DNA of 64,000 nt from contig NZ_WTYM01000057.1 in NCBI RefSeq assembly GCF_009827435.1, positions 83,651 through 147,650 of the forward strand, written 5' to 3'. The notes beneath the pieces are model-generated. The model saw only the letters and a program-made list of their open reading frames with translations. It did no database searches and was not told the DNA's origin. This document shows, one piece after another, positions 42,286 to 53,851 of this stretch. Numbering within the stretch: position 1 is the first letter of the stretch; the number at the start of each line of letters is the position of its first letter. Made by a program: the position numbers and the translations under genes. The DNA is from Croceibacterium salegens. GTDB taxonomy: Bacteria > Pseudomonadota > Alphaproteobacteria > Sphingomonadales > Sphingomonadaceae.

Positions 42286-43539
42286 TCAGTGCGCGGCCGG
42301 CTCGCTGTTACCACGCCGCTGCCAGGCTTGTATCGCCAGGCCCGCCGCCGTGCCGGTGGCGATGGCAATCGTCAGGTCCACCATCACGGTCAGGACGGCG
42401 GTCAGCAGCAGCAGGCCAAGCTCCCACTTCGGCATCGCCAGCCGCTCGGGCCAGCGGTGCGGCTCGGACATGTTCCACGCGGTCACCACGAGCAGCCCGG
42501 CGAGCGCGGGCAGCGCCAACGCGCCCGCTAGCGGGGCGAACAGCACCATCGCCAGCAGGATCAGCAGCGCGTGGACCATGCCCGCGACCGGGGTACGGCC
42601 CCCGGCATCGACGTTGGTCGCGGTACGGGCGATCGCGCCGGTCGCCGGCAAGCCGCCGAACAGCGGCGCGGCAAGGTTGGCGGCGCCCTGCGCCAGCAGT
42701 TCGGCGGAGGACCGGTGCGCGCCGCCGATCATCCGGTCGGCAACCAGCGCGGAAAGCAGCGATTCGATGCCTGCGAGCAGCGCGATGGTCAGCGCCGCCG
42801 GGGCGAGTTCGACGACCAGCGGCCAGGAGACCGGTGGAAGCGAGGGCCAGGGCAGCCCGTGCGGCAGCTCGCCGAAGCGGCTGGTGACGGTATCGACCGA
42901 GGGCAGGGCGACGAAGGCGAGCGCGCTGAACACCAGCACGACGACTGCGCGAGCGCGGAATTGCGGGGCGAAGCGCCGGACCAGTGCGATGCCCGCGACG
43001 GTGGCGAGGCCGAGAGCGAGCGCGGCCCAGTCGACGGTCGCGCGCGCCGCCCACAGCCCGGCGAGCTTGGGACCGAATTCGGCCGGCATGGCCCCGGTCA
43101 CCAGCCCGGCGAGGTCCTTGACCTGGCTCACGGCGATGACCACCGCGATGCCGATGGTGAAGCCTTCGATCACGGCTTCGGGGATCAGCCGGATCAGCCG
43201 CCCGGCGCGCAGCAACCCGCCGAGCACCAGCAGTCCGCCCGCCATGAGCGTCGCCAGCAGAAGGCCGTCGAGCCCGTGCCTGGCGATGATCGAATAGACC
43301 ACGACGATGAAGGCCCCGGTCGGTCCGCCGATCTGCACCCGGCTGCCGCCAAGCGCCGAAATCAGGAAGCCGCCGACAACCGCGGTCACTAACCCTGCCG
43401 CGGGAGGCGCGCCCGAGGCAATGGCGATGGCAATCGACAGCGGCAGCGCCACCAGCGCTACCGTTCCGCCGGCGATGGAATCGCGCAGGAACTGCTCCCG
43501 ATCGTACCCGACAAGGGTCGTGAGCAGCTTCGGCTTCAT
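42286..43539 (-). CDS. SulP-family anion transporter lacking a STAS domain
   Basis: The 417-residue membrane protein carries the SulP core: DSIAGGTVALVALPLSIAIA, PPAAGLVTAVVGGFL, GGSRVQIGGPTGAFIVVV (substrate region) and about twelve hydrophobic segments. Members move sulfate, bicarbonate or other anions across the inner membrane. The protein ends after the last membrane segment with a short basic tail (QAWQRRGNSEPAAH) and has no STAS domain, which most SulP proteins have. It is adjacent to ftsK (six bases apart) but functionally unrelated as far as known. Confidence 0.85.
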   Translation of the reverse strand: MKPKLLTTLVGYDREQFLRDSIAGGTVALVALPLSIAIAIASGAPPAAGLVTAVVGGFLISALGGSRVQIGGPTGAFIVVVYSIIARHGLDGLLLATLMAGGLLVLGGLLRAGRLIRLIPEAVIEGFTIGIAVVIAVSQVKDLAGLVTGAMPAEFGPKLAGLWAARATVDWAALALGLATVAGIALVRRFAPQFRARAVVVLVFSALAFVALPSVDTVTSRFGELPHGLPWPSLPPVSWPLVVELAPAALTIALLAGIESLLSALVADRMIGGAHRSSAELLAQGAANLAAPLFGGLPATGAIARTATNVDAGGRTPVAGMVHALLILLAMVLFAPLAGALALPALAGLLVVTAWNMSEPHRWPERLAMPKWELGLLLLTAVLTVMVDLTIAIATGTAAGLAIQAWQRRGNSEPAAH

Positions 43540-43545
43540 GTGCGG

Positions 43546-45870
<2,325 letters not shown>

Positions 45871-45966
45871 GTCTCGATCCCTTTCCGACGGAGAATCGCA
45901 GACCGGGGACTCGGGGTCAATATGTTCGGCCTCAAACGCCGGCGGGGCCGTCCGGCCCCTTGGCTT

Positions 45967-46019
45967 TCCTCGCTTCTGGGCAGGCAAGCTGCCCTCGCTG
46001 CGGGCGCGCGTTCGCGCTT
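45967..46019. repeat. Dispersed 53-bp repeat, copy 2
   Basis: This segment (TCCTCGCTTCTGGGCAGGCA ... GCGTTCGCGCTT) matches 37546-37598 at about 85 percent with one compensating gap. It lies between ftsK and the thiamine-phosphate-synthase-like gene in non-coding sequence. Confidence 0.7.
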
Positions 46020-46044
46020 GCGGGCCTGCGGCCCGAGGTGAACC

Positions 46045-46578
46045 TTAGCTCAACCCGTCGATTGCCGCCCAGCGGGGCCAGTCGAGGCGGTGGGCGGTGT
46101 GCGCCGTCATGCCTCCGAGCGCTATCACCGGCATCCGCGCCTGCGCCGCAAGCAACCGGAATCGCAGCGGGCCGAGTGAGGGAGCATCGGGATGCGAGCG
46201 GGTCGGGAACGCGGGCGAGAGCAGGACCGCGTCGGCCTGCGCCCGGTTGGCCTGGGCGATTTCGGCGAGGTTGTGTGCGGTGGCGAGCGTGAGCAGGTCG
46301 CGGGTCGGGTAGAGCGCGAGCGGCGCGCCGTAAGCACCGTCGGCGCCCCATTCGCGCGCGGTCATCGTGCTGTCGGCGAGGATCGCCACGTGGCCGCGGG
46401 CGCGGGCCAGGCGGAGGAGCGTGTACCAGCGCGCCACGCGCTCGGCCGGGGGCAGGTGGTAATGGCGGTAGATGAACCCCGAACCACGCGGAAGGCGGGT
46501 GAGCGCCGCCTCGAGACCGCTGTCGTTGCGCTCGTCGGAGAGCAGCCACAGGTCAGGGAAGCGCTGGAAACCGGGCAT
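46045..46578 (-). CDS. Thiamine-phosphate-synthase-like protein (ThiE/TenI family)
   Basis: The 177-residue protein is shorter than typical ThiE (about 210). It keeps the TIM-barrel features LWLLSDERNDSGLEAALTRL, GSGFIYRHYHL, ILADSTMTAREWGADG, LLTLATAHNLAEIAQANR (the HN substrate region) and VIALGGMTAH (phosphate-binding glycines). TenI-like proteins act in thiamine salvage as isomerases, ThiE in thiamine phosphate synthesis; with the shortened sequence either is possible. ATG 46578 is chosen, as the frame upstream is antisense to yggS. It is divergent from yggS by 22 bases. Confidence 0.75.
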   Translation of the reverse strand: MPGFQRFPDLWLLSDERNDSGLEAALTRLPRGSGFIYRHYHLPPAERVARWYTLLRLARARGHVAILADSTMTAREWGADGAYGAPLALYPTRDLLTLATAHNLAEIAQANRAQADAVLLSPAFPTRSHPDAPSLGPLRFRLLAAQARMPVIALGGMTAHTAHRLDWPRWAAIDGLS

Positions 46579-46600
46579 CGCTGCGCTATAGCGCCGCCTC

Positions 46601-47278
46601 ATGGCCGAAACCCATACCCAATCCGCTGCCTCCCGCCTCGAAGCCGTCCACGAAGGCATCGCCCACGCCTGCAAGGTCGCGGGGCGCGAGGTGGGCGAAG
46701 TGACGCTCGTAGCGGTCAGCAAGATGCACGATTCGGTGTCGATCAAGCGCTTGATCGAAGCGGGACAGCGTGTGTTCGGCGAGAACCGCGTTCAGGAAGC
46801 GCAGGCCAAATGGCCGGCACTGCGCGAGAGCTATCCCGATATCGAGCTGCACCTCGTCGGCCAGCTGCAATCCAACAAGGCCGAGGATGCGGTCGCGTTG
46901 TTCGACTGCATCCATTCGCTCGACCGGCCGAGCCTCGTCGCCGCGCTCGGCAAGGCGATGGCCAGGGCCGGGCGGCAGGTTCCGTGTTTCGTCCAGGTCG
47001 ATGTCGGCGAGGAAGAGCAGAAGGGCGGCTGTCCGATCGGCGAGGTGCCCGCGCTCATTGCCAGCGCGCGCGAGGCGGGGATCCCGGTGGTCGGCCTGAT
47101 GTGCGTGCCCCCGCTCGGCATCGAGCCCGCCCCGTTTTTCGCCTTTCTCGACAAGCTCGCCCGCGATAACGGCCTCGGCAAGCTCAGCATGGGAATGAGC
47201 GGCGACTACGAGACCGCGATCATGCTTGGCGCGACTCACGTTCGGGTGGGGACGGCGCTTTTCGGGGAGCGCGAATAG
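46601..47278 (+). CDS. yggS: YggS-type pyridoxal-phosphate homeostasis protein
   Basis: The 225-residue PLP-binding protein (PLPBP family) balances free pyridoxal phosphate. The PLP lysine is in VTLVAVSKMHD (about residue 39), with FGENRVQEAQAKW, LHLVGQLQSNKAE and the phosphate loop LSMGMSGDYETAI all in place. It has no catalytic domain beyond the single TIM barrel. Its last 59 bases overlap the 3' end of the convergent acetyltransferase gene. Confidence 0.92.
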   Translation: MAETHTQSAASRLEAVHEGIAHACKVAGREVGEVTLVAVSKMHDSVSIKRLIEAGQRVFGENRVQEAQAKWPALRESYPDIELHLVGQLQSNKAEDAVALFDCIHSLDRPSLVAALGKAMARAGRQVPCFVQVDVGEEEQKGGCPIGEVPALIASAREAGIPVVGLMCVPPLGIEPAPFFAFLDKLARDNGLGKLSMGMSGDYETAIMLGATHVRVGTALFGERE

Positions 47279-47765
47279 CCGCCGCCCGACACTCGAACGA
47301 TGCGTCCCTTGAATCTCCGCTCCCGACCCGCTTGAAGCCGAGCCGTTCGAGCAGCCTGACCGACCGCGCATTGCGGGTGTCCGCCGTCGCGGTGAAGCGG
47401 GTCACGCCGTGCCTGCGGACGAGGATGTCCATCATCTGCGCACTGGCCATTTCGGCCAGGCCCCGTCCCCAGTAGGGCAGCCCAAGCACGAAGGCGATTT
47501 CGGCGCTGCCTTCGGCGTTGACCGTCGCCTGCACGTACCCCGCCGCCTTGCCCTCGGCCGTGCGGATGACCCAGTTGAGCCACTGCTGCGTTCCGTCGGG
47601 CGAACAGCGGTTTTCGAGGCGACGGAAGCGCGCTTCGAGCCACTCCGCGCTCGATGGCGGATCGCTGTCGGTGAACTCGTGCAGTGCAGACTCGGTGAGC
47701 AGCGCATAGAGCTCTGCCGCATGCGCTGCCCGCTGTTCTTCCAACACAAAATCCGCACGCCCCAT
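47220..47765 (-). CDS. GNAT family N-acetyltransferase (RimJ/RimL-like)
   Basis: The 181-residue protein has the RimJ/RimL-type GNAT pattern: IAFVLGLPYWGRGLAEMASAQ with the acetyl-CoA pyrophosphate loop and TADTRNARSVRLLERLGFKR as the conserved C-terminal motif. The substrate, perhaps a protein N terminus or an amino group, is unknown. The basic C-terminal tail (APRKAPSPPERE) lies over the end of yggS on the other strand. ATG 47765 (MGRADF) is preferred over one eight codons upstream; neither has a strong ribosome site. Confidence 0.8.
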   Translation of the reverse strand: MGRADFVLEEQRAAHAAELYALLTESALHEFTDSDPPSSAEWLEARFRRLENRCSPDGTQQWLNWVIRTAEGKAAGYVQATVNAEGSAEIAFVLGLPYWGRGLAEMASAQMMDILVRRHGVTRFTATADTRNARSVRLLERLGFKRVGSGDSRDASFECRAAAIRAPRKAPSPPERESRQA

Positions 47766-47808
47766 TGCAGCGATATAGCAGCGCTGCACAAAACCCGACA
47801 GGGGTTCG

Positions 47809-48849
47809 TTACACGGCGTGCAGAACTCCGCGGTACGGCACGTCCTCGAGCGCCCGTCCGGCGCCGCGGGCGACGCACATCAGCGGATCCTCGGCGATGG
47901 TGACGGGCAGGCCGGTGGCCTCCGAGATTACCGTGTCGATTCCTTCGAGCAGCGCGCCGCCGCCGGTCATGACGATGCCGCCCTCGATGATGTCCGCGGC
48001 GATTTCCGGGGGAGTGATCTCGAGCGCCTGGCGCACGGTCTCGACCACCTGGCCGACCGTCTCGCGCAAAGCCTCGACGACTTCCTCCTGCGAGATCGTC
48101 GTCTCGGTCGGCACGCCGCGCACCACGTCGCGGCCGCGAATGGCCATCTCGCGCAGCGCACCGGCGATGGTCGCGGCGCCGATCTCCATCTTGATGCGCT
48201 CCGAGGTCGCCTCGCCGATGATGAGGTTGTGATTGCGCCGCACCCAGCCCGAAATGGCTTCGTCCATCTGGTCGCCGCCGATGCGGGTCGAAAGCGTGAC
48301 CGCGAGCCCGCCGACCGAAAGCACCCCGACTTCGGTCGAGCCGCCGCCGATGTCGACGACCATCGAGCCGTAGGGCTCGGTCACCGGAAGGTCGGCGCCG
48401 ATCGCCGCGGCCATCGCCTCGTCGATCAGCGAGACCTGCCGCGCCCCGGCGTTGCTTGCCGCATCGCGGATCGCGCGGCGTTCGACGCTGGTCGAATTGG
48501 CCGGCACGCACAGCACTATTTCGGGGCTGCCACGCAGGCGGACACCGGCGTTGGCCTTGGCCTTGGCGACGAAGTGGCGGATCATTTCCTCGGCCACTTC
48601 GAGGTCGGCGATGACCCCGTGGCGCAGCGGCCGGATCGTCTCGACGTTGTCGGGCGTCTTGCCCATCATCAGCTTGGCGTCGTCACCGACGGCGCGCACG
48701 CGGCGTATGCCGTTGATCGTCTCGAGCGTGACGACCGACGGTTCGGCCAGCACGATCCCGTGTTCCTTGAGGTAGACAACAGTATTGGCCGTCCCGAGGT
48801 CGATCGCCAGATCGGCCGCCCGGAACGGGAAAAAACCCATTAATGACAT
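47809..48849 (-). CDS. mreB: Rod shape-determining protein MreB
   Basis: The 346-residue actin homologue polymerises under the inner membrane to guide sidewall peptidoglycan synthesis. Nucleotide motifs: phosphate 1 LAIDLGTANTVVYL, phosphate 2 VVDIGGGSTEVGVLS, adenosine MTGGGALLEGID. The hydrophobic N-terminal MSLMGFFPF resembles the membrane-inserting amphipathic start. mreC and mreD are not in the window; upstream is glnD in the same direction with about 180 bases between, and downstream is the acetyltransferase. Confidence 0.95.
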   Translation of the reverse strand: MSLMGFFPFRAADLAIDLGTANTVVYLKEHGIVLAEPSVVTLETINGIRRVRAVGDDAKLMMGKTPDNVETIRPLRHGVIADLEVAEEMIRHFVAKAKANAGVRLRGSPEIVLCVPANSTSVERRAIRDAASNAGARQVSLIDEAMAAAIGADLPVTEPYGSMVVDIGGGSTEVGVLSVGGLAVTLSTRIGGDQMDEAISGWVRRNHNLIIGEATSERIKMEIGAATIAGALREMAIRGRDVVRGVPTETTISQEEVVEALRETVGQVVETVRQALEITPPEIAADIIEGGIVMTGGGALLEGIDTVISEATGLPVTIAEDPLMCVARGAGRALEDVPYRGVLHAV

Positions 48850-49026
48850 TGCGGTGATTCGCCTTTCCCCATGCGCCCATGCGCTCGGGACGGCGATCAG
48901 CGAGCAAACCTGTCGCGCATATTAACCAGATTGACCGGATCGCCACAAAGCGATGTGCGGTGCGGTGAATTGGTTGAATCGAGCGGGACCCTCGCCCTCA
49001 AGCAGCGAAGCGATAGGGCAACAAGT

Positions 49027-51783
49027 TCAGGCGGCTTCGCTTTCGCGCTGGCGTTCGTCGCTCGCGGCGTCGAGCAGGGCGGCCTCGATGCCCTTGAGTC
49101 GGTCCTTGGTCGTCACCTTCCCGCCGAGCAGGTCGGTGACGTAGAAGGTGTCCGCGGCGCGCTCGCCATAGTTGGTGATGTGCGCCGAATTGACCATCAG
49201 CTTGCTCTCGAACAGCGACCGGGCGAGGCGGTTGAGCAGCGCCGGGCGGTCGCGCGCCGAAACCTCGATGACCGTGAATCGGCCCGAAGCGGTGTTGTCG
49301 AAATCGACCCGGGGGCGCACTTCGAAACTGTCGGCGCGGTTGCGCGCGAGCGGCCGCTTGGCCAGCTGCGGCACGAGCTCGATCTTGCCGGCCAGCGCGT
49401 CCTCGATCGACTTCTGCAGCCGATCGAGCTGCTCCTGCTCCTTGAACGGATTGCCGAGCGGGTCCTGGACGAGGAAGTTGTCGACCGCCTTGCCGGCCCG
49501 GTTGGTGTGGATCCGCGCGTCGATGATGTTGCCGCCGGCAAGGTGGATCGCCCCGGCGACGCGGAAGAACAGGCCGGGGTGGTCGTCGCCGATAACCGTC
49601 ACCAGCGTCGCGCCGCGCGCGGCGTAGTATTCGGTGTGGATCGACAGCTTGTGCTCGAGCTCCTTGGCCGCGGCATAGTGCACGAGGTTGAGCGCGATGA
49701 TGTCTTCGGGCTCGGCGATCCAGTAGGCGTCGTCGAAGCGGCTCGCCAGCTTGTCGATCAGGTCCGCGTTGACGCCGAGCAGTTCGCCGACGTGCTCCTT
49801 CTTGGCGGCGATCTGTTCCGCCCGGCGGGTCGACTTGTAGCCGAGGCGAAGCTGTTCTAGCGCCAGTTCGTAGAGATCGCCGAGAAGCTGGCGTTTCCAC
49901 GAATTCCAGATGCCCGGCCCGACGGCGCGGATATCGACCACGGTCAGCACCAGCAACTGGCGCAATCGCTCGACGCTTTCGACCTGGGTGACGAAGTCGA
50001 GGATGGTCTTGGGATCGGCGAGGTCGCGCTTGAACGCGGTGGCGCTCATCAAGAGGTGCCAGCGCACCAGCCAGCTGACCAGTTCGGTCTCGCCCTCGTC
50101 GAGCCCGAAACGCGGGCACAGGTGCAGCGCGACCTCGGCGCCGAGCACCGAATGGTCGCCGCCCCGGCCCTTGGCGATGTCGTGCAGCAGCGTGGCGACG
50201 TAGAGCACCCGGCGATTGCCGAGCTGCGGGATGATCTCGCTCGCCAGCGGGTGGTCGACGCGGTGCTCGCCCTTCTCGATCGCCGCGAGCAGGCCGATCG
50301 CGCGGATGGTGTGCTCGTCGACCGTGTAGTGGTGGTACATGTCGAACTGCATCTGCGCGCCGACCTTACCGAAGTCGGGCACGAAGCGGCCGAACACCCC
50401 GGCCTCGTTCATCCAGCGCAGCACCGTTTCCGGGTCGTTGCGGCCGGTCAGCAGCTTGATGAACAGCTCGTTGGCGCGCGGGTCCTCGCGCACCGCCTGG
50501 TCGATGCACTTCACGTCGCGCGTCGCCATGCGCATGGTCTCGGAGTGAACTTCCAGCGAATGCTCCTCGGCGAGCTGGAAGACCTCGATCAGCCGCACCG
50601 GGTCCTTGACGAACCAGTCGTCCGACGGCGCCGCGATGCGCCCGCCGAAGACCCTGTAGCCCTTGAGCATGCGGGAGCGCTGGCGGAACCCGGCGAGCAG
50701 CCCGCGCGCGCGCCGCTTGCTCGCCATTTCCTCGTCGATGTGGGCGAGGAACACGCCGGTCAGGCTGCCGACCTGCCGCGCCTGCAAGAAGTAGTACTGC
50801 ATGAAGCGTTCGACCGCGCTCTTGCCCGGGCGGTCGGCGAAATTCATCCGCCGCGCGACTTCGCGCTGCAGGTCGAAGGTGAGACGGTCCTCGGCGCGCC
50901 GGGTGATGACGTGCAGGTGGCAGCGCACCGCCAGCAGGAAGCCCTCGGCGCGGCGGAAGGTGCGGTATTCCTTGCGGGTGAACAGTCCGGCGTCGACCAG
51001 CTCGGCGGCGCTCTTCACGCGGTGCAGGTACTTGCCGATCCAGTACAGCGTCTGGAGGTCGCGCAAGCCTCCCTTGCCGTCCTTGACGTTGGGTTCGACG
51101 ACGTAGCGGCTGTCGCCCATGCGCTTGTGCCGGGCGTTGCGTTCGGACAGCTTCTCGGACACGAACTGCGCCTGGCTGCCGGGCACGACGTCGGCCCAGA
51201 AGCGCCGGCTCGCCTCGTCGTAGAGCTCCTGGTCGCCCCACAGATAGCGCCCTTCGAGCAGCGCGGTGCGGATCGTCAGGTCGCTCTTGGCCATGCGCAC
51301 CATCTCGTCGAGCGAACGGCTCGAATGGCCGACCTTCAGGCCGAGGTCCCAGAGGTAATAGAGCATCGCCTCGATCACCTGTTCGCACCAGGCCGTGGTC
51401 TTGCCCGGGGTGATGAAGGCGATGTCGATGTCCGAATGCGGCGCCATCTCGCCGCGGCCGTATCCGCCGACCGCGATCAGCACGAGCCGCTCGCCGGAAG
51501 AGCGGTTGCCCGCCGGATAGACGTCCTCGATCACGTGGTCGTGCATGACCCGGATCAGCTGGTCGATGAGGAACGACTGGCTATAGGCGACCTCGTGCCC
51601 GGCGCTGGGATGTTCGGCCAGGCGGCGGGCGACTTCGGCGCGGCCGTCGTGCAGCGCGTTGCGCAGCAGCTCGATCACTTTCTGCCGCGCCTTGGGCATG
51701 CCGTGCTCGGCCACGGCCGCTGATATGGCCCCGGCAAGCGCACGGCGGTCGATGATGGCCCGCTGGTTGGCTATCGCACTCAT
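49027..51783 (-). CDS. glnD: Bifunctional uridylyltransferase/uridylyl-removing enzyme GlnD
   Basis: GlnD senses glutamine and adds or removes UMP on PII proteins to control nitrogen metabolism. The 918-residue protein has a nucleotidyltransferase domain (VGGYGRGEMAPHSDIDIAF, about 105-123), a helical linker, an HD domain (LLHDIAKGRGGDHSVLG, about 530-546) and two C-terminal ACT domains (LVTVIGDDHPGLFFRVAGAI and IEVSARDRPALLNRLARSL). ATG 51783 is the start matching family length. It is divergent from lgt. PII (glnB) is not in the window. Confidence 0.95.
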   Translation of the reverse strand: MSAIANQRAIIDRRALAGAISAAVAEHGMPKARQKVIELLRNALHDGRAEVARRLAEHPSAGHEVAYSQSFLIDQLIRVMHDHVIEDVYPAGNRSSGERLVLIAVGGYGRGEMAPHSDIDIAFITPGKTTAWCEQVIEAMLYYLWDLGLKVGHSSRSLDEMVRMAKSDLTIRTALLEGRYLWGDQELYDEASRRFWADVVPGSQAQFVSEKLSERNARHKRMGDSRYVVEPNVKDGKGGLRDLQTLYWIGKYLHRVKSAAELVDAGLFTRKEYRTFRRAEGFLLAVRCHLHVITRRAEDRLTFDLQREVARRMNFADRPGKSAVERFMQYYFLQARQVGSLTGVFLAHIDEEMASKRRARGLLAGFRQRSRMLKGYRVFGGRIAAPSDDWFVKDPVRLIEVFQLAEEHSLEVHSETMRMATRDVKCIDQAVREDPRANELFIKLLTGRNDPETVLRWMNEAGVFGRFVPDFGKVGAQMQFDMYHHYTVDEHTIRAIGLLAAIEKGEHRVDHPLASEIIPQLGNRRVLYVATLLHDIAKGRGGDHSVLGAEVALHLCPRFGLDEGETELVSWLVRWHLLMSATAFKRDLADPKTILDFVTQVESVERLRQLLVLTVVDIRAVGPGIWNSWKRQLLGDLYELALEQLRLGYKSTRRAEQIAAKKEHVGELLGVNADLIDKLASRFDDAYWIAEPEDIIALNLVHYAAAKELEHKLSIHTEYYAARGATLVTVIGDDHPGLFFRVAGAIHLAGGNIIDARIHTNRAGKAVDNFLVQDPLGNPFKEQEQLDRLQKSIEDALAGKIELVPQLAKRPLARNRADSFEVRPRVDFDNTASGRFTVIEVSARDRPALLNRLARSLFESKLMVNSAHITNYGERAADTFYVTDLLGGKVTTKDRLKGIEAALLDAASDERQRESEAA

Positions 51784-51887
51784 GCCCTCGACATAGAGAA
51801 TGCCGCGCCGCTTGCAATGCGAGCGCCCCTTTCGCCCCCCGCCGCCATGTGGCAAGGGGCCTGCGAACCGAGGGAATTCCACGATCG

Positions 51888-52793
51888 ATGTTCGACATTC
51901 TTGCCGTCACCGCCAGCGACGCAATCCACTGGGCCGACCTCGGCCTGCGTCCGGGTATCCCGATCGGTCCCTTAACGCTGCGCTTCTATTCGCTGGCCTA
52001 CCTTGCGGGGTTACTGCTCGCCTACTGGCACGTCTCGAAGATGATCAAGGCGCCCGGCGCGCCGATGGCGCAGCGCCATGTCGACGACCTGTTCTTCTAC
52101 TGCACGCTGGGCGTGATCCTTGGCGGGCGGCTCGGTTATGCGCTGTTCTACACCGGCGGCGAGACCGGCAAGCCGAGCCTGTTCACCCACTTCACCCCGG
52201 AAGAATTCGTCAGCTGGGACCTGCTGCGCCTGTGGGACGGGGGGATGAGCTTCCACGGCGGCGTAATAGGCGTGCTGGTGGCGATCGCCTGGGTCAGCTG
52301 GCGCAACAAGCTCTCCTTCATCCGTATCGCTGACTACATCTCGGTCAACGTCGGCTTCGGCATGTTCTTCGGACGGCTGGCAAACTTCGTGAACGGCGAG
52401 TTGTGGGGTCGCCCGGTCGAAAGCGCGGTGCCGTGGGCGATGGTCTTCCCCGGCGGCGGAGCAGTCGCCCGCCATCCCAGCCAGCTCTACGAAGCGCTGC
52501 TCGAAGGCGCGCTGGTCGTCGCGATCATGCTGCCGCTGTTCTGGAAGACTCGCGCGCGCTTCCGCCCCGGCATCCTCGTCGGCACCTTTACGGCCTTGAT
52601 TGCCAGCGCGCGCTTCATCGTCGAATTCTTCCGCCAGCCAGACGAGCAGCTCACCGACTTCGCCATGCGCACCGGGCTCAGCATGGGCCAGTGGCTGTCG
52701 ATCCCGCTGATCCTTGCCAGCATCGCGGTGATCGTCTGGGCGCTGCGCCGTCCGCCGCTCGCCTCCGGAGCGGGGGCCGCAGCGGCCGGGTGA
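51888..52793 (+). CDS. lgt: Prolipoprotein diacylglyceryl transferase
   Basis: Lgt transfers diacylglycerol to the lipobox cysteine, the first step in lipoprotein maturation. The 301-residue membrane protein has about seven helices and the signature GRLANFVNGELWGRP (about 156-170) plus the essential RHPSQLYEALLEG motif and YSLAYLAGLLLAYW. It precedes a MidA-like gene with one-base overlap (TGATG). Several predicted lipoproteins in this window (PstS, the M1 peptidase) would be its substrates. Confidence 0.95.
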   Translation: MFDILAVTASDAIHWADLGLRPGIPIGPLTLRFYSLAYLAGLLLAYWHVSKMIKAPGAPMAQRHVDDLFFYCTLGVILGGRLGYALFYTGGETGKPSLFTHFTPEEFVSWDLLRLWDGGMSFHGGVIGVLVAIAWVSWRNKLSFIRIADYISVNVGFGMFFGRLANFVNGELWGRPVESAVPWAMVFPGGGAVARHPSQLYEALLEGALVVAIMLPLFWKTRARFRPGILVGTFTALIASARFIVEFFRQPDEQLTDFAMRTGLSMGQWLSIPLILASIAVIVWALRRPPLASGAGAAAAG

Positions 52794-53842
52794 TGAACGA
52801 ACAGCCGCTTGGGGACGTCTTTCGCCGGCTCATCGCCGCGACGGGCCCGATCAGCCTGACCCAGTACATGGCCGAGGCCAACGCGCGCTACTACACCAGC
52901 GCCGACCCGCTCGGCGAAGAGGGCGACTTCATCACCGCGCCCGAGATCAGCCAGATGTTCGGCGAGCTGATCGGCCTGTGGCTGGCCGACATGTGGATCC
53001 GCGCCGGGCGCGAATGGCCGGTGATGTACGTCGAACTCGGGCCGGGCCGCGGCACGCTGGCGCGCGATGCGCTGCGGGCGATGAAGCGCTACGGCCTCGA
53101 GCCCGAGGTGCATTTCGTCGAGACCTCGACCCCGCTCAAGGAGCTGCAGCTCGCGGCGGTGCCCGACGCCCAGTTCCACGCCGACCTGTCGCGCGTGCCG
53201 ATGGACGGGCCGATGCTGCTGGTCGCCAACGAGTTCCTCGATGCCCTGCCGATCAGCCAGCTGCTCAAGACCGAAGCGGGCTGGCGCGAGCTTGTCGTGG
53301 TGCCCGAGGGCGAGAAATTCGCCTGCGCTCCCGGACCGCGCCCGATGGACGCCGCCGTGCCCGAGGCGCGCCGCGGCCTGCCCGAAGGCACGCTGCTCGA
53401 AACCTGCCCCGCGGCGGCGGCGATCGTCTACGAGATCGCCGGGCGGCTGGTGCATCAGGGCGGCGCCGCGCTGCTGATCGACTACGGCCACGCCGAGGAA
53501 CGCACCGGCTCGACCTTCCAGGCGGTGAAGGGGCATCGCAAGGTCGATGCCTTCGCCAACCCCGGCGAGGCGGACCTGACGGCGCACGTCGATTTTCACG
53601 CCCTCGCCCGGGTCGCGGAATCGCGCGAGGCGCGCTGGCTCGGCACGGTCGAACAGGGCGCGTGGCTCAAGGCGCTTGGCATCGAGGGCCGCGCCGAAGC
53701 GCTCAGCGAATACGCTCCGCAGCACCGGGAAGCGCTCCATTCGGCGATGCACCGGCTGGTCGACCGGGACCAGATGGGCGAACTGTTCAAGGTCATGGGA
53801 CTTGCCGCGCCGGGGTGGCCGGACGGCGTAGGGTACGGCTAG
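52793..53842 (+). CDS. MidA/NDUFAF7-family SAM-dependent methyltransferase
   Basis: The 349-residue protein shows PISLTQYMAEANARYYTSAD, FITAPEISQMFGELIGLW and the SAM-binding VELGPGRGTLARD, followed by VHFVETSTPLKELQ and ANEFLDALPISQ. NDUFAF7 methylates an arginine of complex I subunit NDUFS2 in mitochondria; the bacterial relatives are thought to act similarly, but the target here is inferred. It is translationally coupled to lgt. The MFS gene begins nine bases after it. Confidence 0.88.
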   Translation: MNEQPLGDVFRRLIAATGPISLTQYMAEANARYYTSADPLGEEGDFITAPEISQMFGELIGLWLADMWIRAGREWPVMYVELGPGRGTLARDALRAMKRYGLEPEVHFVETSTPLKELQLAAVPDAQFHADLSRVPMDGPMLLVANEFLDALPISQLLKTEAGWRELVVVPEGEKFACAPGPRPMDAAVPEARRGLPEGTLLETCPAAAAIVYEIAGRLVHQGGAALLIDYGHAEERTGSTFQAVKGHRKVDAFANPGEADLTAHVDFHALARVAESREARWLGTVEQGAWLKALGIEGRAEALSEYAPQHREALHSAMHRLVDRDQMGELFKVMGLAAPGWPDGVGYG

Positions 53843-53851
53843 GGTCCGCGG

